From Deltaproteobacteria bacterium (GTDB taxonomy: Bacteria; Desulfobacterota; Binatia; UBA9968; JAJDTQ01), in the NCBI GenBank assembly GCA_026712905.1, contig JAPOPM010000163.1:31270-95269 (forward strand): a stretch of 64,000 nucleotides of DNA, in the 5' to 3' direction. This document shows positions 54,127 to 62,395 of this stretch, in pieces. A program made the position numbers and the translations under genes. The notes under the pieces were generated by a model that had not been told where the DNA came from, made no database searches, and saw only the letters and a program-made list of their open reading frames with translations. Each line of letters opens with the position of its first letter. Within the stretch, counting starts at the first letter, position 1.

Positions 54127-54257
54127 GGATGGTCAATCGGTCGGAAACGTCGCGTTTGCGGCCCCGGTGATGATCATAGGATCGGGGATGCCGCGTTCGC
54201 GGCAGGGTGGCGTGGCGCCGGCGCCGCCCTCGGGTACCGCTCCGGCGCCACTCTGTC

Positions 54258-55229
54258 TCATGAGTCCAGCGTCGACTCCACGAACAGCTCGTCCACCGCC
54301 ACGGCCCTGTCCATGAGCCCCTGGTCGTGGGAGTAACCCATGAAGCGTTCCAGGTTGGCGCGGTTGCGCTTGAGGCCGTAGGGCCAGTAGTCCTCGCCCA
54401 GGGCGGCTCGCTCCTCTTCGTAGAGGTGCCGGGTCCACGCCAGGCTGGACCAGTTGGGATCGGCGTAGTACTCGCGGCACGCCGTCTTGGCGTTCTCGAA
54501 GGCGTCCATGACGCTCTGCACGGCGAAGGGATACTTCTCCAGCACCTCGTTCTTGAAGGCCACCACGTGCATGATGGGGTAGAAGCCGTTCTTGCGGTAG
54601 TACTTGAGCTCCTCGGCGCGGGCGTCGCGGAACAGACGGCGGATCTTGTCCGAGCCGTCCACCACCTCGTCCGGCGGATGGGGCATCATCAGGGCGTCGA
54701 TCTCGCCCCGCTCCAGCATGGCGCCGATGCTCTCGCCCTTCTCCAGGTAGCGGATGCGCACGCCTTCGGCCTCGATGGGCAGGGCCTCGGGCCGGTCGAT
54801 GACCCAGTCGATCTCGCGCCAGGGCACGTCGTACTCGCTCTGCAGGTCGCCCTTGGCGAGTACGGAAAGGGTCGTCTGGAAGGTGCTCAGCCCCACGGTC
54901 CTGCCGATGAGGTCCTTGGGCGACTCGATGCCCGCGTCCACGTTGACCCACATCTGCGACAGGCTGAACAGCCGCCGCGGGAACACCGGGATGGCCTTGA
55001 TGGGCATGTCGCGGCTCTGGGAGATGAGATACGACGACAGCGACAACTCGCCGATGTCGAACTCGCCCTGGAGCATGCGCTCGTGGCGCCGGGAGCCCTG
55101 CCTCAGCGGGTGGGACTGGCCGATCTCCAGCACCTCGATGTCCAGGCCTTCGGCGTTGACGCTTCCGTCGAACAGGGGCACGTGCCTGTCGTAGTGGGAC
55201 AGGGCCATGGTCAGTTTGGGATCCGGCAT
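54258..55229 (-). CDS. Phthalate-type periplasmic-binding-fold protein (4,5-dihydroxyphthalate decarboxylase-like)
   Basis: A 323-residue protein with the type 2 binding fold. LTMALSHYDRHVPLFDGSVNAEGLDIEVLEIGQ, then MLQGEFDIGELSLSSYL and the IPVFPRRLFSLSQMWVN strand match the group that includes 4,5-dihydroxyphthalate decarboxylase and ABC-type binding proteins. No signal peptide is visible, so it may be a cytosolic enzyme or receptor rather than a transporter component. ATG 55229 has GGAAGGAG upstream; the 55262 start is rejected. Confidence 0.8.
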   Translation of the reverse strand: MPDPKLTMALSHYDRHVPLFDGSVNAEGLDIEVLEIGQSHPLRQGSRRHERMLQGEFDIGELSLSSYLISQSRDMPIKAIPVFPRRLFSLSQMWVNVDAGIESPKDLIGRTVGLSTFQTTLSVLAKGDLQSEYDVPWREIDWVIDRPEALPIEAEGVRIRYLEKGESIGAMLERGEIDALMMPHPPDEVVDGSDKIRRLFRDARAEELKYYRKNGFYPIMHVVAFKNEVLEKYPFAVQSVMDAFENAKTACREYYADPNWSSLAWTRHLYEEERAALGEDYWPYGLKRNRANLERFMGYSHDQGLMDRAVAVDELFVESTLDS

Positions 55230-55278
55230 GTGAGGGTCGCTCCTTCCCTGAAAGGGTTGCACGGCGAATTGAAACGAG

Positions 55279-55308
55279 ACTATACACTACCCATATCGGC
55301 ACAGCCAA
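55279..55308 (-). promoter_or_regulatory. Possible promoter for the phthalate-type binding-fold gene
   Basis: On the minus strand TTGGCT (55303-55308), 18-bp spacer and TATAGT (55279-55284) lie 50 bp upstream of ATG 55229, in an AT-rich patch of the divergent region with the VOC gene. The -10 matches 5 of 6 positions, the -35 is poor. Confidence 0.35.
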
Positions 55309-55348
55309 ACCTGAACGGCACCCACCGCCCCACAGAGGAGGGACGAAC

Positions 55349-56137
55349 ATGGCCAGAATCCGCTACGTGGCCACCCTGAGCCGCGACCCCGACGCACTGG
55401 CGGGCTTCTACACCCAGTACCTCGGCATGAAGGAGCTGGGACGCTCGCCCGAAGGGGACGTCTCCCTCACCGAGGGCCTCTACAACCTCACCCTGTTCCG
55501 CAAGCGGCAATCCCTGGGCGAGTTGTACATGCGCCGGGGGCTGCACCACATCGGCCTTCAGGTGGAGAATCTTGCCGAGGTACGGGCGCGTTACCAGAAG
55601 TTCAACCCCCGGGGCATGGTGATCGCCGAGCCCGGCGGCCTTCACCACGGCACGATCCGCATCTTCGACCCGGAGTGCAATCCCGTGACCCTGTCGGAAG
55701 CGAGTTTCGGCGTGGAGGGGGAACCCGAGCTGCCGCGCATCGCCCACGTCGCCTTCAACGCTCTCGATCCGGAGATGGTCCTCCAATTCTACACCCAGGT
55801 GCTGGGGCTCCGGGAGGTCGGCAACAGCTACGAGCGGCGGCGCAACGGCCAGCTCAACCGCTTTTGCGGCGACGGCTCCACCAACCTTGCCATTCACCCG
55901 TTCTTCACCGCCAGCGTTGGGCATGAGAAGCGCTTCGGCGTGAACCACATGGGTTTCCTCGTAAACGATCTGGCGCGGAAGCTGGACGAGCTGGGGAGCG
56001 TGGTGGCGGTGAAACCGCGTCCGCCGGATCGGCCGTACGCCGAGTTTCGCTTCCGGGACCCCGAGGGGAACGCCCTGGACCTGTCCCAGAACAAGGGCTG
56101 GGAAGTGGACGTGGACAAGTGGGACCGGGCCGCGTGA
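55349..56137 (+). CDS. VOC family protein (two-domain extradiol dioxygenase/glyoxalase-like)
   Basis: A 262-residue protein with two vicinal-oxygen-chelate modules, each starting with a beta-alpha unit (ATLSRDPDALAGFYTQYLGM and AFNALDPEMVLQFYTQVLGL). Metal ligands appear as His in LHHIGLQVEN and NHMGFLVND and Glu at the strand ends (LSEASFG, FRDPEGNALDL). It is similar in organisation to 2,3-dihydroxybiphenyl-type dioxygenases. ATG 55349 has GAGGAGGGACG. It begins the plus-strand set with a cupin and the GrdB-like selenoprotein. Confidence 0.88.
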   Translation: MARIRYVATLSRDPDALAGFYTQYLGMKELGRSPEGDVSLTEGLYNLTLFRKRQSLGELYMRRGLHHIGLQVENLAEVRARYQKFNPRGMVIAEPGGLHHGTIRIFDPECNPVTLSEASFGVEGEPELPRIAHVAFNALDPEMVLQFYTQVLGLREVGNSYERRRNGQLNRFCGDGSTNLAIHPFFTASVGHEKRFGVNHMGFLVNDLARKLDELGSVVAVKPRPPDRPYAEFRFRDPEGNALDLSQNKGWEVDVDKWDRAA

Positions 56138-56203
56138 GCGCGGGCATCACCCGGCCGGCGGGATGAACAGCCACGGTCAAGTTTTTTTGGAAGGGAGAAC
56201 GAC

Positions 56204-56641
56204 ATGGCCATCGAAGTCATGGATCTGATGGACAAGGGGCGCAAGGACCTCAAGCGCGAGGTCGTGCTCAACACCAAGCGCTTCCACACCTGGGTGCACG
56301 TCTATCGCGAGCCCGGGGACAAGGACGACATGCACTGCCACAACGCCGACCAGAGCTTCTACGTCATGGACGGCGAGTGCACCATGCACTTCCCCGACGG
56401 CGGCAAGGCGGTGCTGACGCCGGGCATGGTGGCGCTCATCCACGGCGGCGAGTTCTACCAGCTCGAGAACTCCGGCACCGGCCCGATGATCCTCATGGGC
56501 AACCGCTCGGGCCCGTCGGAAGACATCAAGCACATCAACTACGAGCTGCGAAGGGACATCAAGGAGCTGCCCCGGGAAGACCGGGAACGCATCGGCAAAG
56601 GCGGCCCGGTGTACGTGAACCAACCCGCGCAAGACGGCTGA
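56204..56641 (+). CDS. Single-domain cupin protein
   Basis: A 145-residue cupin. Motif 1 is DKDDMHCHNADQSFYVMDGE (H-x-H-x-x-x-x-x-E-like) and motif 2 is ALIHGGEFYQLENSG, where the usual His of motif 2 may be the His of IHGGEF. GGAAGGGAGAA precedes ATG 56204. It lies 67 bp after the VOC gene and 10 bp before the GrdB-like gene, so the three are probably one operon. Enzymatic activity uncertain. Confidence 0.85.
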   Translation: MAIEVMDLMDKGRKDLKREVVLNTKRFHTWVHVYREPGDKDDMHCHNADQSFYVMDGECTMHFPDGGKAVLTPGMVALIHGGEFYQLENSGTGPMILMGNRSGPSEDIKHINYELRRDIKELPREDRERIGKGGPVYVNQPAQDG

Positions 56642-56651
56642 GCCCACGGTC

Positions 56652-57455
56652 ATGGCTCTCGACTATCTGCCGATCCTCGCGCAGAACGCCGCCCCCAGGC
56701 CGCCGCGCAAGCTGTACCGCGCACCCCGCATCGGCTGGCAACCCCTCGCCCGACCGCTGAACGAGATGCGCGTGAGCCTCGTCACCAGCGCGGCCATCCG
56801 GCAGACCAACCAGCGCGCCTTCACGGCGGGGGGCGACCCCAGCCACCGCCGCATCGCCGCGGACCCGGACGTGGCGGTCACGGTCGACCATCACTCTCCC
56901 GTGGGCGCCGACGTTCGCAGGGATGCCGAGGTGGTCTTTCCCAGGCGGACGTTGCAGGAACTGGCGCGGACAGGAGTCATCGGCAGCGTAGCCCGCACTC
57001 ACTTCTCCATCTACGGCGGCATCTCCGACCACGCCGCCATCACCGAAGAACTCGCGCCGGAGCTGGCGCGCAGGCTCACGGCCATGCGCGTGGACCTCGC
57101 CCTGATGGTCCCCTACTGACCCTACTGCCACGAGACCGTGAGTCTCGTCGCCAACGTCGTGGAGAGCCTGGGCGTGCCGACGCTCCTGATAGGCACGGTC
57201 CGGGACATCGTGGAGCGCGTCAAGCCGCCCAGGGCCGTCTGCGTGGACAATCCCGTTGGCCGGACCTTCGGCCGCCCCAAGGCGCGCCGCCGCCACGAGT
57301 CCCTGCTGACCCAGGCCCTGAGCCAAGCCCATTCGTTCAAACGGAAAGGTGGGATCATCGACCTGCCGGGCAACTGGACCGACCGGCCCGGCGCCTCCTG
57401 GCAGGAAATGGTCCGGCGGGAGATCCTGCGGCTGAAGCGGACCGAGCGCCTATGA
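56652..57455 (+). CDS. GrdB-like selenoprotein candidate with in-frame UGA (Sec156)
   Basis: Reading TGA 57117-57119 as selenocysteine joins 155 upstream codons to 111 downstream codons in the same frame, 267 residues in all. The product resembles the glycine/sarcosine/betaine/D-proline reductase selenoprotein B family: DYLPILAQNAAPRPPRKLYR start, VSLVTSAAIR, DHHSPVGAD, VDLALMVP-Y-U-P-Y-C-HETVSLVANVVE and a last PRAVCVDNPVGRTFG part. U156-x-x-C159 is the redox motif of GrdB/PrdB-type enzymes. Codons on both sides are equally GC-rich. A stem-loop at 57130-57148 fits a SECIS. No selA, selB or selC is in the window. Without Sec insertion it would be a 155-residue fragment. Confidence 0.8.
57130..57148 (+). 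promoter_or_regulatory. SECIS-like stem-loop after the UGA codon
   Basis: ACGAGAC (57130-57136) and GTCTCGT (57142-57148) pair perfectly over 7 bp with the loop CGTGA. The stem starts 10 bases after the TGA, and 17 bases separate the TGA from the loop. Bacterial SECIS elements have a small apical loop 16-37 bases from the UGA with a G among its first two bases; G is the second base here. It lies inside the coding sequence, as expected in bacteria. Confidence 0.65.
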
Positions 57456-57740
57456 GTAGTTCACGGCTCGTTGAGCATGCTCCCGAAGCACGCGGTTGAT
57501 CTCGGTCTGGTACCCGCGTCCTCCTGGGGCGTTTGCTTTGAACCATGCCAACACGTCGGCATCCAATCTCAGGGTGATCTGTTGTTTCACCGGCCGGTAG
57601 AGCATGCCGCGTCTAGCACCGGACCAGTCGAGAATCTCGGGTATATCGGTTGTATCGATCTTCTCGTCCGGAAGGTTCGCAAGTGCTTTGATCTCCGCCT
57701 TCTGCTCCTTTTCAGGTGCTCTAGAAGTCGCCTTCTTCAT
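57450..57740 (-). CDS. brnA: BrnA family antitoxin
   Basis: A 96-residue protein. After a charged N-terminus the family core is LPDEKIDTTDIPEILDWSGA and the ribbon-helix-helix-like end QQITLRLDADVLAWFKA...YQTEINRVLREH, typical of BrnA. BrnA neutralises the RNase BrnT and represses the operon. ATG 57740 overlaps the toxin stop as ATGA. Its stop overlaps the end of the selenoprotein gene tail-to-tail by 6 bp. Confidence 0.9.
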   Translation of the reverse strand: MKKATSRAPEKEQKAEIKALANLPDEKIDTTDIPEILDWSGARRGMLYRPVKQQITLRLDADVLAWFKANAPGGRGYQTEINRVLREHAQRAVNYS

Positions 57741-58009
57741 AGGCTCCCCTTTCGTGGACGGTCGCTCCGGGCACTGATGATGCGACCCACTTCAATGCCG
57801 GTCCCAGGCTCCGCCCTAGGCCAAGTGTGTGCCACCATCACGATCACGTTGCCTACCATGCCGATGGTGTGCCAGCGTTCCTCGTCTGTATTCGGATACG
57901 GCCGGTGGGCTGCCAAAGGATCTTCGAACACTAGCTTCGCAGTGTCGAAGCCGAGCCCGTGCTTTCGCCTGTTGGCTTGGCTCTTGTCTTCGTCCCATGT
58001 CCAGTGCAA
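57737..58009 (-). CDS. brnT: BrnT family toxin with frameshifted C-terminus
   Basis: A 90-residue RelE-like ribonuclease of the BrnT family. WDEDKSQANRRKHGLGFDTAKLVFEDPLA and the ERWHTIGMVGNVIVMVAHTW strand match well, ending at RIISAR. After that the present frame gives SDRPRKGSL, but the frame one base over reads ATVHERGAYEEGDF with a stop at 57721, the usual BrnT ending (A-T-x-x-E-R-x-x-Y-E). A one-base insertion near 57766 is therefore likely, which would alter the conserved tail and may weaken the toxin. An internal stretch (PRAEPGTGIEV) is also unusual. Confidence 0.82.
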   Translation of the reverse strand: MHWTWDEDKSQANRRKHGLGFDTAKLVFEDPLAAHRPYPNTDEERWHTIGMVGNVIVMVAHTWPRAEPGTGIEVGRIISARSDRPRKGSL

Positions 58010-58430
58010 CGATCAGGTCCAGACTGTAACTACAAAATGATAGCTACAAGCTAGCTTCTTGTCAACCAGTCCTGACGTCGGTGACGTGGTACTGGAGGCG
58101 CTGCGGGGGACAAGACAATCCAGGAGATCGCTGTGCGGCACAAGATCCACCCGAACCAGGTGAGCAGGTGGAAGCAGCGAGCTCGCCATCTCCATGGACT
58201 GCAGGGGCTGGTGCATGGACAACATCAGGACGGTGCCGGGGTTTCGAAGCCGCAAGCCGCCGTTCCGTGAGCCCGTGCCGGGCCAGTCGAGCGGAGGCTG
58301 TCAATGCCCACATTGTGCAGACATATGTCGTCGCCGCGCGCCAAACGCAACCGTGTCCCGATTGGTTCGCACGGCCTAACGGAACGGTTGCCAAGCCGCA
58401 AGCCGCCCGAGGCGCCGTGTTGTGCCTGCC
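58010..58430. other. Degenerate intergenic region with transposase relic
   Basis: 421 bp between brnT and an amidohydrolase gene. Apart from the IS3 orfA relic at 58087-58190 it contains two copies of a 15-base word (58247-58261 and 58393-58407) and no credible gene. This looks like a decayed insertion zone beside the toxin-antitoxin module. Confidence 0.5.
58087..58190 (+). pseudogene. IS3-family transposase OrfA relic
   Basis: Translated with one frameshift in the G-run at 58105-58109, the sequence gives VVLEALRG then DKTIQEIAVRHKIHPNQVSR and WKQRA, the helix-turn-helix core of IS3-family OrfA (usual form: VALEALRGDKTIQELA...HPNQI..WK). No start, no OrfB and no inverted repeats remain. A fragment of a decayed insertion sequence. 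Confidence 0.7.
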
Positions 58431-59930
58431 CTATCGCGCGGCCTTGGCGGACAGGTCCGCCCGATGCAGAACGCGCCCAGCAAGGATGACGATGACAATC
58501 TCATCGTATGCGGCGACGTCCTCCATTGGGTTCCTTGCCAACAGCAACAGGTCCGCGCGTTTTCCCACTTCCACCGTCCCGACGACGTCACGCAGGCCGA
58601 AGATCTCCGCGTTCACGATGGTCGCGGCGCGGAACAACTGAGCGGGAGTGACGCCTGCTGCCAGCCAACGGCGCATTTCCTGCCGGCCGTTGAGACCCGG
58701 GGGATTGGCGTAGGTGGGACTGCTCGGGGTGTCGCTGCCGAAGCTCAGCCGCCCACCGTTCGAGGCGAGATAGGAGAGCGCGGCGGTGACGCGCGCTATC
58801 GGTCTGGCGGCGAAGCCTCTCCAGCCACCGCTCTCCAGCGCCCGCGCCACCCTTGGATTGGCGCGCATCCGATCGCGCAGCCACTGCCCCTCCCGGGTTC
58901 CATACCAGTCGATCAGGCTCCACGGCAGCACGTGCTTGAACTCGGGGCTGGAGAGATAGTCGGGGTCGTGCAGGTCACGCTCGCCGTAGAGCACTTGTAT
59001 GGTGGGCTGCCAAACGATGTTCCGCTGGACGATGGCGTCGAGTATTCGGGTGACCTCCGGGTTCAGTTCGGTGGCTTTCCTGTCGGCCCAGTTCCACATG
59101 CCGTGAGCGAGAACGTCGACGCCCGCCTCGACGCCGAAGGCCTGGGCGGATTGGGAATTGGCGTGCAGCAGCACCGGCATGCCGCGCGCGTGCGCGGCGG
59201 CCACCAGGTCCCGGATCATCTCTTTGGTGGGCACCGGCAGATGGCGGCGGCCGCCGAACCCGCGTTCAAACACCGTCTTGACGCAGACCGCGCCGTCGCC
59301 GTGCATCCGTTCGACCACGCCCTTCGGTGTATGCTCCGCCGGCTCGAACCCGTCGGGAAACGCGTCGGCCCGCGCCTCGTCGAACAGGAAATAGGGCATG
59401 ATCCGGTACCGGAGGGGCTTCGGGATGAAGTTCATGGGATAACCGTCGAAGACGGGCGCCGCCCCGCAAAAGTGCGCGTGAGGGCGGACGTCCTGCCGGT
59501 TCCACTCCGCAATGACGTCGGGCTGCGCGATCAGGTCGATCACCGTGGTGAAGCCATGGAACAGGTAGCTGCGCGGAATCTGCCGGCGCGCGGCGCGGGC
59601 GATGTCCGGATGGGCCACTTCATGCCGGTAGGTCATCCCTGGAATTTCGCTCAGGTGGGTATGGCCGTCGATCAGTCCGGGGGCGAGGTAACGTCCGGTA
59701 CCGTCGATGACCTGCCCGGAGCCATGGGCGTCCAGCGAGCGCTCGTGCCCGATGCCGGCGATCCGCCCTTCCCGCACCAACACGTTCGTCGGTTCCGACG
59801 GGGCCTCCCGCTCCGGCGAGATAACAGTGACGTTGCTGATCAGAACGTCTTGACCGAGAGCCGCGCTGTTATTCGTGACCCATCCAATGGCAGCGACCAT
59901 GAGGCAGACCGCAAGACGACGAACTTCCAT
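58431..59930 (-). CDS. Secreted amidohydrolase family protein (metal-dependent)
   Basis: A 499-residue amidohydrolase with a signal peptide (EVRRLAVCLMVAAIGWVTNNSAALGQ). Metal-binding motifs: LAPGLIDGHTHLSEIPG (H-x-H), a later His in MPVLLHANSQSAQAF, DVLAHGMWNW and FGSDTPSSPTY (catalytic Asp). The end EVGKRADLLLLARNPMEDVAAYDEI is typical of the imidazolonepropionase/prolidase-like group. ATG 59930 is supported by AAGGGAACGA; the 59960 start is rejected. Substrate unknown. Confidence 0.9.
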   Translation of the reverse strand: MEVRRLAVCLMVAAIGWVTNNSAALGQDVLISNVTVISPEREAPSEPTNVLVREGRIAGIGHERSLDAHGSGQVIDGTGRYLAPGLIDGHTHLSEIPGMTYRHEVAHPDIARAARRQIPRSYLFHGFTTVIDLIAQPDVIAEWNRQDVRPHAHFCGAAPVFDGYPMNFIPKPLRYRIMPYFLFDEARADAFPDGFEPAEHTPKGVVERMHGDGAVCVKTVFERGFGGRRHLPVPTKEMIRDLVAAAHARGMPVLLHANSQSAQAFGVEAGVDVLAHGMWNWADRKATELNPEVTRILDAIVQRNIVWQPTIQVLYGERDLHDPDYLSSPEFKHVLPWSLIDWYGTREGQWLRDRMRANPRVARALESGGWRGFAARPIARVTAALSYLASNGGRLSFGSDTPSSPTYANPPGLNGRQEMRRWLAAGVTPAQLFRAATIVNAEIFGLRDVVGTVEVGKRADLLLLARNPMEDVAAYDEIVIVILAGRVLHRADLSAKAAR

Positions 59931-59972
59931 GGGATCGTTCCCTTCTGTGGTGCGAGCCAACCGGGCAGGACG

Positions 59973-60923
59973 CTAGAGCCGCCGCACCGAACCGGAGTCC
60001 TTTAGCGCCTCGTACGCTCGCAGTCCCACCGCGAGGTCCATGATCCCCAGACCCTGGAGCTTGAACAGCGTGATCTCTTCCGGGGCGGTGCGGCCCGGCG
60101 CGTTGCCGAGGATCACGTCCCCAAGCTCGCAGACGCCGTCCCAGGCGAGCACGCCGTCGCGGACCGCGCGGAACACGTCGCTCTGGTTGGTTTCAAGGGT
60201 GGACCGGGAGGTGACGCAGACCCTGGCCGCGCGGGTCATGGTCTCGTGGTCGATCTCCGCGCGCACGCGGGTCTTGTCGCCGTTGGCGATGGACGTGACA
60301 TGCATCCCGGGACGCAGGGCCCGGCCTTCGAACACCGGGCTCTGGGCGTTGGTGGCGGTGATGGCGATGTCCGCGCCGTCCAACGCGGCCTCGGCGCCAT
60401 TCACGGCCGTTGCCTCCAGATCCAGAGCGTTCCCGGCGCGTTCGGCGAATCGGAGCCGGTTCGCCGGGGTGGGACTGAACACCCGGACGGTCTCGATGGG
60501 ACGCACGGCGCACACGGCCTCGAGCTGCGTGAAGGCGTGCTTCTCGCTGCCGATCACCGCCACCCGCGTGGCGTCGGGCGGGGCCAGGTACTTGGCGCCG
60601 ACGCCGCCCGCCGCGCCGGTGCGAAGCTCGTTGATGCCGCAGTCCTGGAACAGGATCAGGGGCTCGCCGGAATCGACGCTGTAGAGGATCACGGTCTCGT
60701 GGTGGATGGCCCGGTCCTGATCGGTCTGGAGGTAGGCGCCCATGGCGCCCTTGAAGGAGCCCGGCAACACGCCGAAGAGCATCCGGTTGGCGTGGTGGAT
60801 GCGCCGGCGCGGCAGCACCACGGCGTTGCCGCGGGAAGTTTCCGCCAGGGATTCCTCCACGGCCTCGATGGCCTGCGCCATGGGAATGATGGTGGCCGCC
60901 GGGGTTTCCTTGATGAACAGCAT
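59973..60923 (-). CDS. Ornithine cyclodeaminase / mu-crystallin family protein
   Basis: A 316-residue NAD(P)-dependent enzyme family that includes ornithine cyclodeaminase, alanine dehydrogenase and ketimine reductases. GVLPGSFKGAMGAYLQ and ELRTGAAGGVGAKYLAPPD are in the substrate region; the Rossmann motif is RVAVIGSEKHAFTQLEAV, where the expected G-x-G-x-x-(A) is changed to GSEKHA. ITATNAQSPVFEGRALRPGMHV follows. ATG 60923. Located 42 bp upstream of the secreted amidohydrolase on the same strand. Exact substrate unknown. Confidence 0.9.
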   Translation of the reverse strand: MLFIKETPAATIIPMAQAIEAVEESLAETSRGNAVVLPRRRIHHANRMLFGVLPGSFKGAMGAYLQTDQDRAIHHETVILYSVDSGEPLILFQDCGINELRTGAAGGVGAKYLAPPDATRVAVIGSEKHAFTQLEAVCAVRPIETVRVFSPTPANRLRFAERAGNALDLEATAVNGAEAALDGADIAITATNAQSPVFEGRALRPGMHVTSIANGDKTRVRAEIDHETMTRAARVCVTSRSTLETNQSDVFRAVRDGVLAWDGVCELGDVILGNAPGRTAPEEITLFKLQGLGIMDLAVGLRAYEALKDSGSVRRL

Positions 60924-61262
60924 GCCTGGCCTCCCGTTTCGTGTGTAGCCGACTTACGGCGTCACAGGTACGCCCGTCGCCGCGCGGGGGTCACGCAGGA
61001 CCCTGCCCTTGCCGGCTCGTGGAATCGGGGCCGGCGGCCCCGTCCGGGGCAGTCTGCCATCCCTTGAACTGCCCGTCCAGGAGCGGTATTCAACATCAAC
61101 GAACGAGTGTCCGGCCCCACCGCGTCAACAGAGACCCGCGCGGGACCGAACGCTCCACGCTTGACGGCTTATCGTTTCGGCGCACCGCCGATCCCGCCGC
61201 TTTCGCTTCCGTACGGCGCCGCGCCGCGCGGGGACAGCGGTCATCCCAAGAGGAGGATCCCC
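60924..61262. other. Intergenic region between divergent genes
   Basis: 339 bp with no credible gene. It contains a GC-rich hairpin at 61027-61041 (GGGGCC GGC GGCCCC). A frame extending the downstream amidohydrolase to 61107 lacks family similarity and is not used. No promoter pair is clear. Confidence 0.5.
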
Positions 61263-62345
61263 ATGGCCATCAACGGTACCAAGGTCATCGATCTCGACAG
61301 CCACTTGGTGGGCGACGTGGCGAACTGGAAGCACTGCATCGAGGATGCGTGGAAGGAACACCTTCCGCGGCCGCTTCCCACGGCACCCGACGAAAGGCGC
61401 AAGACCCTGGTGGGGACGCGTATCATGGTGGGTTCGGAAGTGACCCGGCAGAGCGGCGAAAAGCCCCAATGGCACAAGGCGGAAGACCTGGCGGCCGGCG
61501 GGCGCGTGCGCAACCTCGACAAGGACGGCATCGATGTGGCCGTGCTGTCGCCCAACTCGCCCGCGCTGGACCTGGTGTGGTTTCCGGACGACCCGGAACT
61601 GGCCACGGCCTATTGCCGCGCCGAAAACGACTACATGCGGCAGTACGCCAACGAGTTTCCGGAACGCCTGCAATGGGCGGGCGTCATCCCTTGGCAGGAC
61701 GTGGACCTGGCGGTCAAGGAACTGCACCGCATGGCCGACATGGGCAACCAGGCCCTCAACATGAAGGCGGTGCCGGTGGCCGGACGCTTGTGTTGGGACC
61801 CCTACTACGATCCCATCTACGCCGAACTGGAGAACCTGAACTGGCCGATCATCGTCCACGACACCAAGCACGATTCCATGGGCCAGGAACGGTTCGCGGA
61901 CAACTTCTTCTTCTCGCACATGGTGGGGCGTGTCTTCGAGTCCATGGTGTGCATGATGTCGTTCATCTGCGGCGGCGTGCTGGAACGGTTCCCGAAGCTG
62001 AACCTCGTGTGCCTCGAGACCGGCGCCTCCCAGATGCCTTGGTGGCTGGGGCGCATGGACGAGCACTTCGAGAAGCTGCCGCACTTGGTGCCGTGGCTCA
62101 AGATGAAGCCGAGCGAGTATTTCATGCGGCAGGTGTACGTGGGCTGCGAGCCGTTCGAGGACGAGCACTTCGAGGTGGCGGTGGAGATGCTCGGCGACGA
62201 CAACCTGGTGCTGGCCACGGACACGCCGCACTGGGACTCTTCCCCTCCCGGCACGGTGACCCGGCCCATCCTGGAGAGCGACAAGCTCACCGAAGAAAAC
62301 AAGCGCAAGATCCTGGGCGCGAACGCGGCCCGGATACTGAACTGA
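61263..62345 (+). CDS. Amidohydrolase 2 family protein (ACMSD-like)
   Basis: A 360-residue TIM-barrel hydrolase or decarboxylase. It begins KVIDLDSHLVGD, where the usual D-x-H-x-H is D-S-H. NLDKDGIDVAVLSPN, LNMKAVPVAGRLCWDPYYDPIYAE and IIVHDTKHDSMGQERFADNFF with the metal His, then LVLATDTPHWDSSPPG with the catalytic Asp, match the family of aminocarboxymuconate-semialdehyde and gamma-resorcylate decarboxylases. ATG 61263 has AGAGGAGGA. It is 50 bp upstream of the molybdopterin subunit gene. Confidence 0.9.
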   Translation: MAINGTKVIDLDSHLVGDVANWKHCIEDAWKEHLPRPLPTAPDERRKTLVGTRIMVGSEVTRQSGEKPQWHKAEDLAAGGRVRNLDKDGIDVAVLSPNSPALDLVWFPDDPELATAYCRAENDYMRQYANEFPERLQWAGVIPWQDVDLAVKELHRMADMGNQALNMKAVPVAGRLCWDPYYDPIYAELENLNWPIIVHDTKHDSMGQERFADNFFFSHMVGRVFESMVCMMSFICGGVLERFPKLNLVCLETGASQMPWWLGRMDEHFEKLPHLVPWLKMKPSEYFMRQVYVGCEPFEDEHFEVAVEMLGDDNLVLATDTPHWDSSPPGTVTRPILESDKLTEENKRKILGANAARILN

Positions 62346-62395
62346 AACAGCACCCTGAATCGGCAGTCACGCTGCGAACCAACCGGAGGTGAACC

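Noticed and set aside
56652..57119. A separate 155-residue gene ending at the TGA, with a second small gene at 57138
   Set aside because: Both pieces are in one frame, continue one protein family and are separated only by the TGA with a SECIS-like hairpin. One selenoprotein is the simpler reading, though a mutation is possible.
58247..58407. Two copies of a 15-base word as inverted-repeat ends of an insertion sequence
   Set aside because: They are direct, not inverted, and the sequence between them encodes nothing recognisable.
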